From Trichoplax adhaerens (Eukaryota; Placozoa; Uniplacotomia; Trichoplacea; Trichoplacidae): a stretch of 64,000 nucleotides of DNA. The stretch is taken from NCBI RefSeq assembly GCF_000150275.1, contig NW_002060984.1, forward strand, positions 21,185-85,184. Direction: 5' to 3'. The position numbers and the translations under genes were made by a program. Every line of letters starts with the position of its first letter. Position 1 is the stretch's first letter. The notes beneath the pieces are model-generated. The model did not search any database, was not told the DNA's origin, and saw only the letters and a program-made list of their open reading frames with translations. This document shows positions 1-12,288 of this stretch, piece by piece.

Positions 1-116
1 CAATTCACTTTTATGATAGTACTCTTCATTTGGAATAAGAAATAATTTTCCGTACGAGTTCGTGGAAGATGAAATGTAGTACATTGATACTATCAGGTCA
101 ATTATGATAAGTTTAC

Positions 117-194
117 CTGTTGGTCTATCGCTGTCGTTTTCTTTTCAATGAGTTCCTGTAGGGGTAGATTAGGTACGATTTCCACACGTTCCAT
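117..194 (-). CDS. Ornithine decarboxylase paralogue A, first coding exon only (gene runs off the left edge)
   Basis: This is a 26-codon exon reading from an ATG at 194 down to a GT donor after 117 (phase 0). It was recognised because its peptide (start MERVEIVPNLPLQEL, end AIDQQ) aligns without gaps to the first exon of the complete ODC gene at 3285-8972 (start METVEILPDLTVHEI, end AMDEE). Both exons are exactly 78 nt and both end in a phase-0 donor (gtaaac here, gtaaaa there). The ATG has a G at +4 and a G at -3 (cagGATGG-type context), and both exons start at the same codon. A second exon may begin within bases 1-40, where a Y-Y-H-K-S-E-L-like minus-strand reading resembles the start of ODC exon 2, but this is not secure. 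ODC makes putrescine from ornithine in the cytosol. Whether this copy is an active enzyme cannot be judged from one exon. Confidence 0.65.
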
Positions 195-1189
195 CCTGAT
201 GGCGTTATTGAATTGAATAGACGAGCTACACGTGTCAAAGTCTACGAAAGATGGATGGATAGTGTGTTAGCTGATGAGAAATATTCACGACCTTCATGGC
301 TGTATGCTATTCACGACTATTCTTCTCCTTCAATTCATTAAGATCAAGGTTACAATCTTTAGTAGAATTATGATTAAGTCAGCGTAGGATTACTATACAA
401 GTCATGCCTACAATGTTGAAGTTAATGTTGAGACTGGACGATGTTTGAAAGTGAATCCGTCACCCACTAAGGCCACTTGCAAAGAGTGGAAAATGGACGA
501 TAATATTGTTGAATTGTTTGCAACGATCTATCCGTAGAGGAAAATGTCTAATATAATACACCAATGACTCGTTACTGCCGTTAATTGCAATTCTTGTTTT
601 TGATGATGACCTGGAAATCGATCAATCTCGGCTACTATTGGAATTTTTGCTGTACTGTTCAAGCGTCGCCTCTACAGACTTTGAAGTGAACCACCAACAG
701 AATAAATGATTCTACTTCAATTAGAGAATGATGATGACTAGCTTGCTACTATACCATGCACAAGCTCGATCACGATCTTGATGGTGTGTTGTGGCCAATA
801 TTGCTAAGCGTTTTTAGATGGTTCCAATGAGCTCAACGCCAAGGTAAACTGCCGGTAGTTGATGTTGATGTTAACAGCTGCCCAAGTTGACTGTTTATAT
901 AGCCTGCCAGCGCCAACGACTACAGTGCCAACTTTTCCCACACCAACAATGAAATTCAGAACTAATGTACTGTACACTGTAGCCCCATTTGGCTTGGACG
1001 CTACTCAGCGCCTGTCGATCGAATAAAAAAGACTGACACAAATTGCAGCTTCTTCTCCCCTAGTGATGCAATACACAGTGCAAAGTACTGTAGTGATGCA
1101 ATAGTGGAACAGTAATCTCAACGCCCTCAGGTGGGCATGATGACGCAATCATCATCATCCAGCGATTCAAGATGTCCACTACTTATATC
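195..1189. other. Intergenic, 5' side of ODC paralogue A
   Basis: No reading frame here has coding character or family similarity that I can see. The stretch lies upstream of the minus-strand ODC-A start, so its promoter is expected here. A short GTACTGTACACTGTA-type motif lies near 965-980 and a related one near 1080-1095. They belong to the same TACTG/TACAG simple-sequence family that is dense elsewhere in the window. Confidence 0.5.
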
Positions 1190-2860
1190 ATAATTAGTGG
1201 ATTGATTCATTCATACTGCAGTCTATTTGTACAATCAACGGCTTCGATGATCATCTATCACAGTAGTATGTAAGAAGAAGAAAAGAGTTTGAGTAGAAGA
1301 GAAATTATATCCTAATTAGTGGGTTGATTCATTCATACTGCAGTCTATTTGTACAATCAACGGCTTCGATGATCATCTATCCCAGTAGTATGTAAGAAGA
1401 AGAAAAGAGTTTGGGTAGAAGAGAAATTATATCCTAATTAGTGGGTTGATTCATTCATACTGCAGTCTATTTGTATAATCAATGGCTTCGATGATCATCT
1501 ATCCCAGTAGTATGTAAGAAGAAGAAAAGAGTTTGAGTAGAAGAGAAATTATATCCTAATTAGTGGGCTGATTCATTCATACTGCAGTCTATAGGATTCA
1601 TTCATACTGTAGTCTATGTGCACAATCAACGGCTTCGATGATCATCTATCCCAGTAGTATGTAAGAAGAAGAAAAGAGTTTGGGTAGAAGAGAAATTATA
1701 TCCTAATTAGTGGGTTGATTCATTCATACTGCAGTCTATAGGATTCATTCATACTGCAGTCTATTTGTATAATCAATGGCTTCGATGATCATCTATCCCA
1801 GTAGTATGTAAGAAGAAGAAAAGAGTTTGAGTAGAAGAGAAATTATATCCTAATTAGTGGGCTGATTCATTCATACTGCAGTCTATAGGATTCATTCATA
1901 CTGTAGTCTATGTGCACAATCAACGGCTTCGATGATCATCTATCCCAGTAGTATGTAAGAAGAAGAAAAGAGTTTGGGTAGAAGAGAAATTATATCCTAA
2001 TTAGTGGATTGATTCATTCATACTGCAATCTATAGGATTCATTCATACTGTAGTCTATGTGTACAATCAACGGCTTCGATGATCATCTATCCCAGTCAGT
2101 ATGCAACAAGAAGAAAAGAGTTTGGGTAGAAGAGAAATTATATCATAATTAGTAGATTCATTCATTCATACTGCAGTCTATGTGTGCAATCTATGGCTTC
2201 GATGATCATCTATCCTAGCAGTATGTAAAAAGAAGAAAAGAGTTTGGGTAGATGTGAAATTATATCATGATTGGTGGATTGATTCATTCACACTGCAGTC
2301 TATGTGTACAATCTATGGCTTCGATGATCATCTATCCCAGTCAGTATGCAACAAGTAGAAAAGAGTTTGGAGAGAAATGTATCTCAGAACATACATGTAC
2401 TGTAAGATTCATACTGAAATCCATGCTTACAATCTATGACTTCGATGATCATCTATCACAGTGAGAAGAAGAAAAGAATTTGGGTAGAAGAGAAATGTAT
2501 CTGAGAACATATGTGTACTGTAAGATTCATACTGAAGTCTACGCGTACAATCAATGGCTTCGATGACCATCTATCACTGTTAGTAAATAAGAAGAAGAAA
2601 AGAATTTGGGTAGAAGAGAAATGTATCAGAGAACATACATGTACAGTACTGTAAAATTCACACTGTAGTCTGTGCGTACAAAGAATGGCTTCGATGGCCA
2701 TCTATCACAGTGAGTAAATAAGAAGAGGAAAAGAGTTTGGGTAGAAGAGAAATGTATCTAACAACGTACTATAAGATTCATACTGCTGTCTATGCGTGCA
2801 ATCAATAGCTTCGATGATCATCTATCACAGTCAGTAATCACAAAGATGATCTACAAAATA
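1190..2860. repeat. Minisatellite, about 14 units of roughly 120 or 147 bp
   Basis: The anchor 'ggcttcgatgatcatctat' (with small variants) recurs near 1240, 1362, 1484, 1631, 1778, 1925, 2072, 2194, 2318, 2438, 2557, 2687 and 2808. Spacing is about 122 bp for most units. It is about 147 bp for four consecutive units (1484 to 2072), which carry an extra 25-bp copy of the 'attcatactg(c/t)agtctat' box. Each unit also holds a purine block (agaagaagaaaagagtttgg) and a palindrome GATGATCATC. Units on the left are nearly identical and those on the right (2350-2860) are more diverged, which suggests recent expansion from the left or middle. Short open frames inside the array are by-products of the repeat. 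It sits between the two ODC paralogues. Confidence 0.92.
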
Positions 2861-3222
2861 CAATTAACAATCAATCCATATTGTATTGCTGCTTTATCCA
2901 ATTTCGGACAGTAGTCATTCCAGGAATATCATTATAAAAAATGTGAGATACTATAAATATTCCATATTTATTGGTGTGTTATCTGGGCTTATATCATTGA
3001 CAGTATTATCAACAGCGATGAGTAAAAAATAGTGTAGTTACTGAATCTATTGCTAATTAACTAAAAAGGGACGCAAACTCAGCCATAAAGGCAAAATAAG
3101 AGTATTAACTAAAGCAATTCGTTATCTTATAATTTAATTAGTGGTCAAGTTAAAAGGTAGATTAACCTTTCCTTGAATTTCGTTCCTAGAAATGAAATTT
3201 TAAACCTTATTAATTCAAGGTG

Positions 3223-3228
3223 TTTATT
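3223..3228 (-). terminator. Poly(A) signal of ODC gene B
   Basis: AATAAA on the minus strand, about 57 bases downstream of the ODC-B stop codon. This spacing suits a short 3' UTR. Confidence 0.45.
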
Positions 3229-3284
3229 AATGCAGGTGTTTGTCATTGGAGAGATGAGTAGTAGTAGCATCATGCTAATGGACC

Positions 3285-6200
3285 TTACCATAAATGCTCT
3301 TGAATGTAATAGTAACATTTTGGCTTCTTGAATGAATTAAATTTGGATGCCAGGCTTAATGAATAAGCTCCAGTTTCTGTAAATCCAATAAGGTCAAGTA
3401 CATATAGGCATAATATGAGAGAATAATGGCAATTAGTCACTAATAATCACCAAAACCTTTGTAGGACATGACATAAAAGCATTCTTGATAAACCTTCAGT
3501 ACGGGTATAGATTGTAGATATTGTTTGATAGTACAGGACTTTTAACAGTTATTTACCTTCGAAGTATACCCAGTCACCAGCGTTAAGCTGAATTTATAAT
3601 TTCAAATGGCGATAGATAACGAATATATAGGTATTAGAAGATATCGTTTACGACGCGTTAGTCACAATCTGTTCCTTTTGAAGCTAGGTCATAAGTATAA
3701 TTTTATTGTATATACGAGTCTGTTATGCTACTAAAAACTTCAGTACCTTTGGTAGTAAACATTCTTTCATTAAACAATCTAAGGAATCACATGTCTGACC
3801 AAATAAAACCGCAGTTTCTTCGCCATGAGTATTACTTTTGACCGGTTTTAAAGTAATTAGGGCATGATCAATTGGGAGAATATTAAGGCACCCATAAACG
3901 CTATCGTTAACGTAGTATAACACTTTCTAAAAGTAGTTATTTAAAAAAAAGTGTTAAATAGAACCATCGATTTTAATAAATTGCGCTATAAGTTTTTGAA
4001 TCAATCACTTGTAGTTAAGAGAGTTTGAGCAAATATAAATCGTTACGATAGAAATATTACCTCAAAATCGTTTGTATTCTTATAAAGATGTGCATTTTCT
4101 GTTTTAAGAAGAGTTTTAAATATACATTACTGGAAGGATAGCTTAAGAATGTAATCATACAACAATTAACACAATACCGACGGCTGGTCTAACGTAGCAA
4201 TATATTATCTTTACCATGCTCAAAATCAAACAGATCGCCATTTCCTTTTCGAACAACTCTTCTGCCAATTACGTTAAGAACTAAAGTGCATGCTCTCGTT
4301 GCAAAATAGCGGCCTAAAGAATATTTAAAACGAAAACGTAAGCTGTAGTTGGCTAAAGTTCACTTGTAAGAAGCAACAAAGCGTTACACCCTTGCAAGGA
4401 ATATACTGTACAGTACATAAGTGAAAACAGCTGAATCAATAAACAAACTACCAAACCTCTTGTTGGCATCCTCGTTTTACTAAGACCATCTAAGTACACT
4501 ATGAGTATATTGTAGTTACGGTATACGTAATACCGTAGTATACTGTAGCTGTAATGTGCTATTAAATTATAAGAGATTACAGTGACAGCATCTAATGAAC
4601 ACGATTACGACAATAAATTACAATTCATGAATAACGTTACAACCTAAACATTGTAATCATAAATTTAGTTCGCTTATTTAATATCAAGATTATTTAAATA
4701 TCATAGCACTATTTTAATTGCTTAATGTGATAACTATATCGCAATATAGAATTTTAACGCGTACTGAGAATATACTAATCAAGCTATATCATAGCCGTAA
4801 ATTTTATCTTTTATCACTTAATTGTTCTGTAGAAATGTTGAATAATAAGCAACCAAAGTTACCGTACGTACTCAAATGCATTACACAATGGATCAAAAAT
4901 TAGCGCATTATATAGAATTAAGGAACTATGTGCTATATTATAAACTAATAACCTGGTTCAGCAATAATTCTAACACCCAACTCCGGAGGGAAATATTTCT
5001 GTAATGCTTTACTAATAACTGCAGCTGCCTAAAATTTGGAAACGCATATTTGTAATTTAGAATTTCTCACATTGTAAAGTCAAATAAAAAATCTGTTAAT
5101 CGATGCTATATTAAATTTTATATACTTAACCTTCGCAAAGGTCGTTTCTAGGGCTGAAAAAGCTGTAAAACCTCCGCCAATATCAAGTAAATTAAAATGG
5201 TAGCCAAATTTCTCCTGAAAATGGATTACATAAAAAAGGCAATAGGAAGCTATTAATATTGTAGCATTAAAGTTACCTCATCTAAGAGATACTACTTAAC
5301 TAACAGCTAATTTAAATATTTGCTTAGACGTTATTATTCCTTTTTCATAGGCAATCGGAGTAAGGCAATCGCTTCCCACGTGAAAACTACATTAAATAAA
5401 GTCTGGATTTAATATTTCCCTTATCATAATAAAATAATTTATCTTTAACAGGAATATTTTCCCGCTACACTTACCTTACACCCACAACATTCAATTTTAA
5501 AGATTGAGCTACTTCAAGTAAATGGGCTACATCGGCTTTAGCTGCTCCAAATTTTATACCAAGCTAATTACGTGTAGTGAATGTACAGGTTCTTACAAAT
5601 TTTATTTAGTGCTTTCGTTCCCTACTTTTATCTATTAGTACAACAAAATAGAAAAGTTTTCATTTTGTAATTAAAGTGGGTTGAGTACCTGAAACCTGCT
5701 TTCGCATACTTCCATATCTGGGCATATCCTTATGGCCAGTCTAGAGTAAATTCATTTGATAATAACTTTACAGTTATTTGCTAAACTAAATATTGCTATC
5801 AAGTTAAGGACTATAAATTAATTGCTTTTATCGCTATAGTAGAGAATTAACAAACAAATCCAACCATTTTCATGAATGGCGCGTAATCATCTTAACCAAT
5901 TTCCTTACTTTGCGTTTGGATGATATTTTTTGATTTTATATAGTTCATCTTCATTGTCAAACACCGTAAGATTGACATTTTTCTCCTTTGCAAACCTGAT
6001 AATCGATAAAATAAGCACATACCCAATGATCTACTACCGCATGATGATTATCTAGCGTAATATATTTTGCATGATTGCAAGAATGTCAGATAACCACAAT
6101 ATACATCCAACAGAAATTTAGCTCGAGCTTACACTCAGTTACCTAAGATGAGATATTGCTTTAATAGTGTTTGCGTATATAATTCTATCTGGATTAACAC

Positions 6201-8972
6201 CTGCATTGAGTATCGATTGTATTTCACCCTACAAGTATTATGAAGAATAAAAAATATGTCCATGTAAAGAACTATAAATTTATATTAGGCAAAAAAATAT
6301 AATCCATCCTAATCTATAACAAATGGACGTTTATTACAAATTTCAAGAATGCATATACATTACACTACCGAAATTAGATTAAGTACGTAGTATCATAAAC
6401 TTTTTAGTTATCATGTATATTATCGATCGATATTTTAACTGAAAATTATAATTTTATTAATTTCCCTAAGTTTGATAAACTATCTATTAAGAATTAATCA
6501 TTACATTGCTTGTATACCTACCAAGCTTGCACAGTCGAAGCTAACTCCTAAGTTTATTAAAGTGCGTAACAGGACGGGATCATTATTGCATTTCATAGCT
6601 TGAAGGTAATTGTATTTCGATAGCACAGATAATAGTAAGTGCATTAGTGGTGATCAGTTTGAGTTTCGCTCTGCTTATAATTATACTACAAATCAGGAAG
6701 TACAAAAGCTGCCGCAATACACTTAAGTTATAGTGAATTATAGATAACACACGTATGACCATTTCATTTACGATATAAATTGCACTTACCATAGAAAATC
6801 TCAACATTACGGAGTCGCATTTTCCACTGATGTATTATAACCATTGATCAGGAAGATAATAAATACAGCATTATCAAAGAGGGAAAATCATTATTTTAGC
6901 TTTACTTTCGCTGATTTCTTCAGTCCTGGTATATTAATATTCCATTGCATTCTACATTAAATATTTACTATTTATCTAATATCTATTATGTAAGCCTAAT
7001 TATGACTGGATGAATATTGGCCAAAGATTATTACCTCCTGATATCGTTCGATAATATCGCCAACGTTAATTAGCATGAATGGATCATCCCTAAACTAATA
7101 CAATAATTACGCAAACATAAAGTTTTACAGCTTCATTCGCAAGTCTAATACACAAGTTAATTACATATATCAGGGCCAATTATCGCAATATTTTCTTTAT
7201 TCTAAGCTCACAATTGAAATATATAATATAAGACGCTGACTTAAAAAGCGAGATGAGTCCTTAGTTACTGCAAACAGTGGAAAACTTTTGTGAAATCTTT
7301 TTAATTAAGAGTTCTTGTCAATTGATAACATTGATTATCGATGTGAGTAAGTAGGACAGCTTAAATTGTTGGTGAAGTGCCGATGACCTGAGTCGATCAA
7401 GCTACTATTACGACGCGAGCTTCGCAATTTGTCTATATGAATCAGATTATTGGTGTAAATTATCAATAAATTAATAGCTACTTGAACCGATTAAGCTGCA
7501 ATATCGTAAAACCAGTTAGGAAAGCTAAGCATGATTTGTCGATGTGGCCTTAGATAGCTATAGTATTATCAATAAATGAAATGTTAATGACCTAAGCTAA
7601 TCAGCTTACGGCATTCATGAGAAACTACACGATTTGTGCTTGTGAATCGGATTCCAGACATAAATTGTCAATAAAATATTAACCACCTGATCGATTAAAG
7701 TAAAGCATTGCTAAGCTAGTTGGATATACTGCATGGGTGTTACTTATACACGATTTATTGATGTGACTAGTATAAACAGTCAATGAAGTGCCAATAAGCT
7801 ATGTAAATCAGGCTATCGTAATGATAAAAGCTGATCTAATTATGATGCAGTATTGTTAAACTAGTAAGGATAGATATGCATGATTTATTGATATGTAGCT
7901 TTTAGGTAGCATTTTCCAGTATAATATAACTACGTATTTTATCTATGAGAGTAGAATTGGTCACATGAGTAGTTACTAAAATATGAGCCACCTGATTTAG
8001 TTATGCTACAGTATTGCTAAACTAGTTCTGATCGGTAGGTATGATTTGGTGATAGGCAGTTGTTAGGTAGCAAGTTCACATGTAATATAACTAAATTTTT
8101 TATCTATGAGAGTGGAATTATTCGCATGAGTTGTTATTGAAATATGAAGCACCTAATCTAATTGTGCTGCAGTATTCTTAAACTAGTTAGGATAGCTATG
8201 CTTAACTTGTCGATTTGAGTGGGATTACTCACATGATTTCTCAATGAAATATCAATGATCTGAGCTATTGAAGCTACATTAACCAAGTAAATGGGATTAC
8301 TTGTCCATATTTTCAATGGAAAATATTGATGTCTCGAGCTAATTCAGCCGCAGTTATGTTACAAAGTGGCATAATACGTGAATAAGCATAGTGAGTTGTT
8401 TACCAGGTAAGTCATCAATACAAGTGTTTGATGGTTGATGCACTACAGGATTTCATGCTTGCAGATATAGTAAGCACTTAGGCTTGGGTAAAAATGGTAT
8501 AACGACCACAATAAATTCTTATCTTATTCTAAACAAGAACATATACAGGCAATTGATCTGGCTATCTGATTCTTGGAAGGATAAATTGTTCGTATGGAAT
8601 TACATTTCAAGTACGCTTGATCTATAAAGTTGTCACCGTTTTCCATTTATCATAGTATTCAAAAACAAAGTTGATTTAGTGCAGTCAAGCTACCAAGTCT
8701 AGCATAATGAACTACCGCTATCCTATACAGTTACTTGGTACTGTTTTCAGTGAGTAAATCTTAAATTAAGACTCAGTCTACTCTGAAAACTCTGTTGATG
8801 CCCATTATGAAATCTTGATAAAGAAGTACTTGGACTACCAGTAGTCCTTGAGAAATATAACACAATAGTGTTCACTCAGCTACGATCATTTTACCTCTTC
8901 ATCCATCGCTTTGGTTTTCCTAATAACTATTTCATGCACCGTTAAATCAGGTAAAATTTCGACTGTTTCCAT
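3285..8972 (-). CDS. ODC1: Ornithine decarboxylase (complete, 15 exons, 401 aa)
   Basis: A PLP-dependent decarboxylase that converts ornithine to putrescine, the first step of polyamine synthesis in the cytosol. Exons (high to low): 8972-8895, 7094-7035, 6826-6790, 6598-6522, 6228-6143, 5995-5909, 5740-5689, 5563-5475, 5386-5305, 5214-5131, 5028-4953, 4313-4215, 3922-3747, 3587-3557, 3376-3285. All junctions keep phase and total 402 codons. Visible hallmarks are the PLP lysine in A-M-K-C-N (K61), F-H-V-G-S, the glycine loop D-I-G-G-G-F, E-P-G-R-Y-F, Y-Y-V-N-D, the D-H-A box and the catalytic T-C-D (C347, D348). Having both the Lys and the Cys-Asp favours active ODC over antizyme inhibitor. 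Intron 1 is long (1.8 kb) and full of degenerate repeats. The protein stops soon after the core fold, so the C-terminal PEST-type tail of vertebrate ODC is missing. Weakest junction: the acceptor of exon 13 (gaaag). Confidence 0.92.
7330..8420. repeat. Degenerate tandem repeat inside ODC intron 1
   Basis: A phrase like '(g/a)catgatttgtcgatgtg' followed by 'tcaatgaaat..taa..acctgagctaat' recurs near 7529, 7627, 7748, 7877, 8037 and 8199, at spacings of about 100-160 bp. The two copies around 7870-8200 also share 'ttaggtagca', 'atctatgagagt(a/g)gaatt' and 'aaactagtt'. The copies are strongly diverged, so this is an old array. No open frame continues through it. Confidence 0.7.
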
Positions 8973-9527
8973 CTTGTATAAAATTTCTAACAAAATATCC
9001 TGAAATGCAAGTCTTGGCGATTGATGGAGTAATGTCTGCGAGTGTGTTATCGATTCGACAGGAAAGAAGCCGTCTACCAGTTGCAATCTTATCGTTACCT
9101 ACATACAAACATGATGCAGATGTTGTCATTGATATCATTCCATGATTGCAAATGTGCATAAAACATACAGAAGGGTCGTTAATTTTGCTTAGACTTTTCT
9201 ACTCTGGATCAAGATGGAGGAGCAACCGATTTTGATTTCCTGTTTCTGTGTTGGCATTTGACCAGAGATTCTTCCAGCAGAGGTCAGTCCATCGACGTAA
9301 CCATGGTAAGCAAACTACTGTAGTGTACTATACAGTGTACAGTATGAACGCGATTGTACTGTACACTGTACAGGGCGGGACTGTAGTAGTCGATGCTATC
9401 GCGGTTGCGCACTCAGTACGACTCTCAGGCCTTATTGCGCATGTCTTTCAGCACAATACTCAGTTAGGCTCGCGTTTACTCGCTTCCTTGTTAATAACTT
9501 GATTAATTGGTCGATCGAAAAGGTTTG
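8973..9527. promoter_or_regulatory. Shared 555-bp intergenic interval between divergent ODC-B and MED7
   Basis: The ODC-B ATG (minus strand, 8972) and the MED7 ATG (plus strand, 9528) point away from each other with 555 bp between them, so promoters and 5' UTRs of both genes must lie here or in undetected upstream exons. A palindromic TACTGTACACTGTACAG-type run lies near 9327-9375. No TATA box can be assigned with confidence. Confidence 0.5.
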
Positions 9528-11649
9528 ATGAAGATGGATGATCACGTAGTATCGACATTTCCGTCGCCTCCTAGCGAATATTATAGTTGTTATACAGAGG
9601 AGAATGTTCGGGATGGCTTAACACCAAAGCCACCGCCAATTATCGAAGGCAGTTATGAAATTTATGGCATGAAATTCGATGTAGGTGGTGAAAAAGAAGA
9701 GTGTACAGTAGTTTAGAATATATTCAATCTAGTGCATTTGCATCGTTGGACAACGCGTAGAAAACATACTGTACTCTCTCCTCGATATATCGATGGATGT
9801 AGAAAGAGTGTTATAAGAATAAATGATCCGTGATTAACTTGATCTAGTTACATGTCGGACTAGAAATGCGTTGTGTAAATTCCTGATTGAACTACTCTTA
9901 CTCATAATTAATTATCGCTAAGGAAGTACAATTACGCTTTATCTTTCATTTTTTCATTTTCAGACTCGTGATCCAACAATTCGATCGCTAGAAAGTCAAA
10001 AGATTCAGCAAGTATTCCGAAAAGAAAGTAGTGTAGGTAAGTCTTAACGCTATCCTTAGAATATGTGTAGATAACTATCATAAATATACCGCTACTAAAT
10101 GTGATCAACATCAGCCAATTACACTTTTATTCTTCGATATGAACACTCATTGCCGACAGTCTTTTTGTTCATCCCCTTTTGTAGTAGATTAGTAACAAGT
10201 ACGATCTGTAGTAATCTATAGTAATAGAAGCGCACTGCATGATTCTACAGGGACAAGAGTCTAAAAGCGAAATGGACTCGTAAACCATTGAATCATAATG
10301 CAACAGTCGTTACTACCAACAAGAATTTTAAGAATTGATGCATAATCATACTTGTAAGCTATTCTTAAAAGCATTATTCACGCAGACTGCTCACACATTG
10401 ATTGATATGCAATCGCCTCAGCTAGGAAGTAGAATTATGATTAGCTGTAAAGCTCCTACTGTATTTACAGTTAGCAAATTGACCAAAGATGATCGGATTC
10501 AATCAACTTTGTAACGATTGTGTATTCAAAATTTCCAGATCGATTAGCAGAAATGAGAAAGATCAATTTCTCCATTTTGGTCAATTTTATCGAGTTACTA
10601 GATCTAATAACCAAATCTCCATTTTCACCCAAGGTCAGTTTTTGATGATATGATAAGCCTTAATGTAGTAATTATGACATGTTTCGTATTTGAATTATGT
10701 GAGTTAATGCTATTTACTGAAGGAAATGACTCATATTGTGTTATACTAATATCAACTGAAATTGAGATTAGCAATGTCACGACAACCTGTCTTAGCCTTC
10801 AGCGTAACTTCTAGACAATTTTAACTGTGCCAGAAAGCAATCCACGAATATCGATTGTTTATAATTTGCCATACAATATAATATTTACTAGTGTTATCAT
10901 TTATGCAAGGCAGCGTTTTCCAATTGATAGTAATATATGCATGTCAATCGTTACCAAACATTGTCTTAAGCAAATTCTGTATTGATGTAAGTAAACTAAA
11001 TCGATGCTCTAATTTAACAAATACACTTGTTAACAGAGGCATGAAAAACTGAGCCATCTTGGCACTCTTTTCATCAATATTCATCATTTAATTAACGAAT
11101 ACAGGCCGCATCAGGTAGCTGTTTATATTACACACAATTACTATCAAAATTGTGATAGCATTAAATAAATAGGTTAATAATACAGATCAACCATTATTCA
11201 TATGCTCTATGATGGCCTTATTTTTTTCCTTTTATTCATAACAACTTCAATCAGGCAAGAGAGACACTCAAGGCTATTCTTGAATTACAGAAAAGACAAA
11301 AATTAGAAGCTGTAGAAAAAATTAATAAGTACGTATGCAAAATAACCTCAAAGCTATTGATTTATCTAAAAAAAAATTAAGGTTATTTCAGTCAATGTAA
11401 ATGTTTGTGACTCCTCCTTCGATGTGGTTTCTACTTAGATGCATCGATGAAGTTGAAAATATTATTAACACGTGCGGGAATTTATTGGAGCCCGTATGTA
11501 AAGAAGAAAAAATTGAGTCAAGCGATAAAAATGACATTACGAATACAGAGGAAAGTGAAACGATGAAAATTGTCAACAATAATGACAATATTCAGCTTTG
11601 TTCGCCTGTCAATCGGTGGCTGTGTAAAATAACGGATGAAATGGAATAA
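9528..11649 (+). CDS. MED7: Mediator complex subunit 7 (complete, 6 exons, 227 aa)
   Basis: A nuclear subunit of the Mediator middle module that bridges transcription factors and RNA polymerase II. Exons: 9528-9680, 9964-10036, 10539-10633, 11037-11114, 11255-11328, 11439-11649. All phases close to 228 codons including TAA. Family signatures appear in order: the N-terminal proline-rich block ending G-L-T-P-K-P-P-P, then S-L-E-S-Q-K-I, then N-F-S-I-L-V-N-F-I-E-L-L-D-L, then the near-invariant H-H-L-I-N-E-Y-R-P-H-Q-A-R-E-T-L and the Q-K-R-Q-K-L-E helix. Length is close to that of human MED7 (233 aa). The ATG at 9528 is used; an in-frame ATG at 9534 is the alternative. The last exon adds an acidic, low-complexity tail (E/S/N rich) that is longer than the helix end of vertebrate MED7. 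It converges on RNASEH2A. Confidence 0.93.
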
Positions 11650-12288
11650 CATTTTCCATACTATGAAGATATCTGAAGCAGGGATATTGTCCTTCTTTGG
11701 ATTATTGAACAGCTTAATTGGTTGTATATCATAGCAAGTTAGCTGTATTTCTCTCGATTACTAAATTTAAAAAGATATCTCGAAGTCGGATATGTTGACC
11801 ATTGTACTGTATACTTGTACGATATATTATTTAATTTCGCTTTACTGTAATGATTACAGTCAATATCTATTACGGCTAATGTACTACTGTTTTCTTATAA
11901 ATAATTTCGTTCGCCGTTTACACTAATGCTTAGGCAAAGTACATTTGCCACTCTTTGTAAAGGTCATAAAATTTTATTCTTGATTTATAAAGCCAACTCT
12001 AATTCAACAAGTGATTAATTATACATGTAACCTGATTTTAAATTATAAGAAAACACCTAAAGTATAACTAGAATTTACCAACGCCTCCCTCATGCTGTGA
12101 TGCATTGGTGGGATCAAATTCTTATTGCTAGGAAGTAAAATTTTATCCGAAAGATTTATTCCTTGGACTGATATCGAAAGCCCAACGTTAGTTACTTTTG
12201 TTACAATTTTGGAATACAAAATAGCCATATTTACATTACGTCAGCGAAATAATAATATACACCGCTTGAAAATAGATTGAAAGTCCAT
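11650..12288. other. Convergent 3' intergenic interval, MED7 / RNASEH2A
   Basis: Both neighbouring genes end here (MED7 stop at 11649, RNASEH2A stop at 12289), leaving about 640 bp for two 3' UTRs. The stretch is AT-rich with no convincing coding exon. I could not place canonical poly(A) signals securely. Confidence 0.5.

Noticed and set aside
2267-2701. Open frames of 65-81 codons on both strands
   Set aside because: They lie wholly within the 120-147-bp minisatellite and repeat the same peptide phrases; they are products of the repeat unit.
1190-2860. CRISPR-like array
   Set aside because: Units are long and similar throughout, there are no short repeats separated by unique spacers, and the genome is eukaryotic.
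3285-8972. Antizyme inhibitor instead of ODC
   Set aside because: The PLP lysine, the catalytic Cys-Asp and the other active-site motifs are all present, which favours an active decarboxylase.
8886-9159. Two overlapping minus-strand frames of 66-70 codons upstream of ODC
   Set aside because: Only the part from 8972 to 8895 is coding (ODC exon 1); the rest is upstream sequence read through, and the second frame is a shadow.
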